Part shown: positions 5,577 through 6,168 of the stretch, one piece after another
How the letters are laid out: every line of letters starts with the position of its first letter
Position numbering within the stretch: position 1 is the stretch's first letter
From: Campylobacteraceae bacterium
GTDB taxonomy: Bacteria > Campylobacterota > Campylobacteria > Campylobacterales > Sulfurovaceae
Length of the DNA stretch: 6,168 nucleotides
Reading direction: 5' to 3'
NCBI GenBank assembly: GCA_027083075.1
Contig: JALWQQ010000107.1
Span: 1-6,168, forward strand
Made by a program: the position numbers and the translations under genes
Notes under the pieces: model-generated
Seen by the model: only the letters and a program-made list of their open reading frames with translations
The model's database searches: none
What the model was told of the DNA's origin: nothing

Positions 5577-6007
5577 AGGTCTTCATCGATGCCAATATCT
5601 TTGTTGACATCCTTCATACCGACAGGACGCACCATCAAAGCAGTATCGAAGCATACAGATATCTGATCAAACACGAAGCAACGATCTTGACAAGTTGTGA
5701 CCTGATGACTACGATCTACTATCTTGACGCCAAACGCGACAAGAGACAGGCGCTATTTAACATCAAAAAGATAGCCGAAACCCTGCGGATCATAAATTTC
5801 TCAAACGAAGAGCTAGACGAAGTGTGTCAACTAATGATAGACGACGCCTCCTTTAGCGATCTTGAAGACACCTTACAATATCTTTTGGCAAAGAAGCACG
5901 GGTGTGATCTGATCTTATCCAATGACAAGGGTTTTGTCAGCAAAGAGATAGCGCTCTACGACACGGTAGCGTTTTGTCAAAAGATGGGCGCTGAGATCAT
6001 ACGGTAG
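5573..6007 (+). CDS. PIN-domain ribonuclease, VapC-type toxin
   Basis: The 144-residue protein is of normal VapC size. The first strand, [13 protein letters not shown], gives the invariant Asp6 and the following Asn8. Acidic residues that fit the metal site follow at Asp43 ([12 protein letters not shown]), at Asp96 and Asp99 ([10 protein letters not shown]), and at Asp118 (ILSNDKGF). The [23 protein letters not shown] pattern is that of the PIN_3-like group of toxins, which as VapC proteins cleave RNA, often tRNA. The start is GTG, overlapping the antitoxin stop in GTGA (5573-5576), with GGGG 8 nt upstream as ribosome-binding site, so toxin translation is coupled to the antitoxin. All expected catalytic acids are present, so the toxin looks intact. 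The gene ends 11 bp inside the convergent deformylase gene. Confidence 0.85.
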   Translation: MKVFIDANIFVDILHTDRTHHQSSIEAYRYLIKHEATILTSCDLMTTIYYLDAKRDKRQALFNIKKIAETLRIINFSNEELDEVCQLMIDDASFSDLEDTLQYLLAKKHGCDLILSNDKGFVSKEIALYDTVAFCQKMGAEIIR

Positions 6008-6168
6008 CGGTATTGCGCAACTGCTGTAGCTCTTTTTGGCGACGTTTCCACTCTTTTTCGAACTTTTTGCGCTTAGTAAACGAGAGTTTTTCGACAAAAA
6101 CCTTACCGTCAAGGTGATCCATCTCGTGTTGGATCGCGATCGCCAAAAAATCGTCATCCTCTATAAAC
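5997..6168 (-). CDS. def: Peptide deformylase, C-terminal part (runs off the right edge)
   Basis: The last 56 residues before the TGA are visible. [16 protein letters not shown] contains the deformylase motif HExxH-DG, with two zinc-ligand histidines and the catalytic glutamate. The enzyme removes the formyl group from the initiator methionine of new proteins in the cytosol. The basic tail after the motif ([15 protein letters not shown] and a further Gln/Leu-rich stretch) resembles Campylobacterota deformylases. Its 3' end overlaps the convergent toxin gene by 11 bp (5997-6007), so no separate terminator exists between them. Confidence 0.93.
   Translation of the reverse strand, partial: FIEDDDFLAIAIQHEMDHLDGKVFVEKLSFTKRKKFEKEWKRRQKELQQLRNTATV

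Noticed and set aside
5952..5974. Possible hairpin followed by TTTT near the toxin 3' end
   Set aside because: The stem (CGCT-C-TAC with GTAGCG) has a bulge, the T-run is only four, and it lies inside the coding sequence, so it is not convincing as a terminator.

Overview
The window is a chromosomal segment of about 50% G+C from a bacterium that is most likely a member of the Campylobacterota (Sulfurimonas/Sulfurovum/Arcobacter-like). Three things point this way: the C-terminus of a peptide deformylase with an [19 protein letters not shown] tail, the overall gene style, and the gene set of an MMPL-type RND exporter, a LolA-like periplasmic protein and a DUF1302 outer-membrane protein. No rRNA, tRNA, CRISPR array or transposase was found. 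The lineage is an inference from protein character, not from a marker gene.

Most of the window (5217 down to 1) is one minus-strand transcription unit. A near-consensus sigma-70 promoter (TTGACA, 17 nt, TACAAT) is followed at the expected start point by a perfect 8+1+8 palindrome, TGACCGAC-C-GTCGGTCA. After it come a TetR-family repressor, a directly abutting (TAG-ATG) 802-residue RND/MMPL exporter, a LolA-like lipid carrier with a signal peptide, and the N-terminal half of a DUF1302 outer-membrane protein that leaves the window. Read together, this is a self-repressed envelope export system. The RND pump would drive a lipid-like or hydrophobic cargo, the LolA-like protein would carry it across the periplasm, and the DUF1302 barrel would receive or release it. 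The cargo and the inducer cannot be read from sequence.

Both gaps between exporter genes are filled with hairpin repeats. There are four identical copies of a 28-bp hairpin core (12-bp stems, TTTA loop) bracketed by GGGTCTGACC-type arms, one diverged relative of the same design, and two copies of a shorter GGGGC-TTTA-GCCCC hairpin. The stems are complete only in the minus-strand RNA, through G-U wobbles, and one arm position covaries between copies. Repeats overlap the stop codons of both upstream genes. An 84-bp, nearly identical stretch flanks the LolA-like gene on each side. These look like REP/BIME-type elements; no mobilising enzyme is present here.

Divergently from 5231 rightwards runs a small two-gene cassette: a putative antitoxin that I do not firmly recognise and a PIN-domain (VapC-type) toxin overlapping it by 4 nt. 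It has its own extended -10 promoter and an AT-rich inverted repeat as candidate operator. The toxin gene ends 11 bp inside the 3' end of a convergent, minus-strand peptide deformylase gene, which runs off the right edge.
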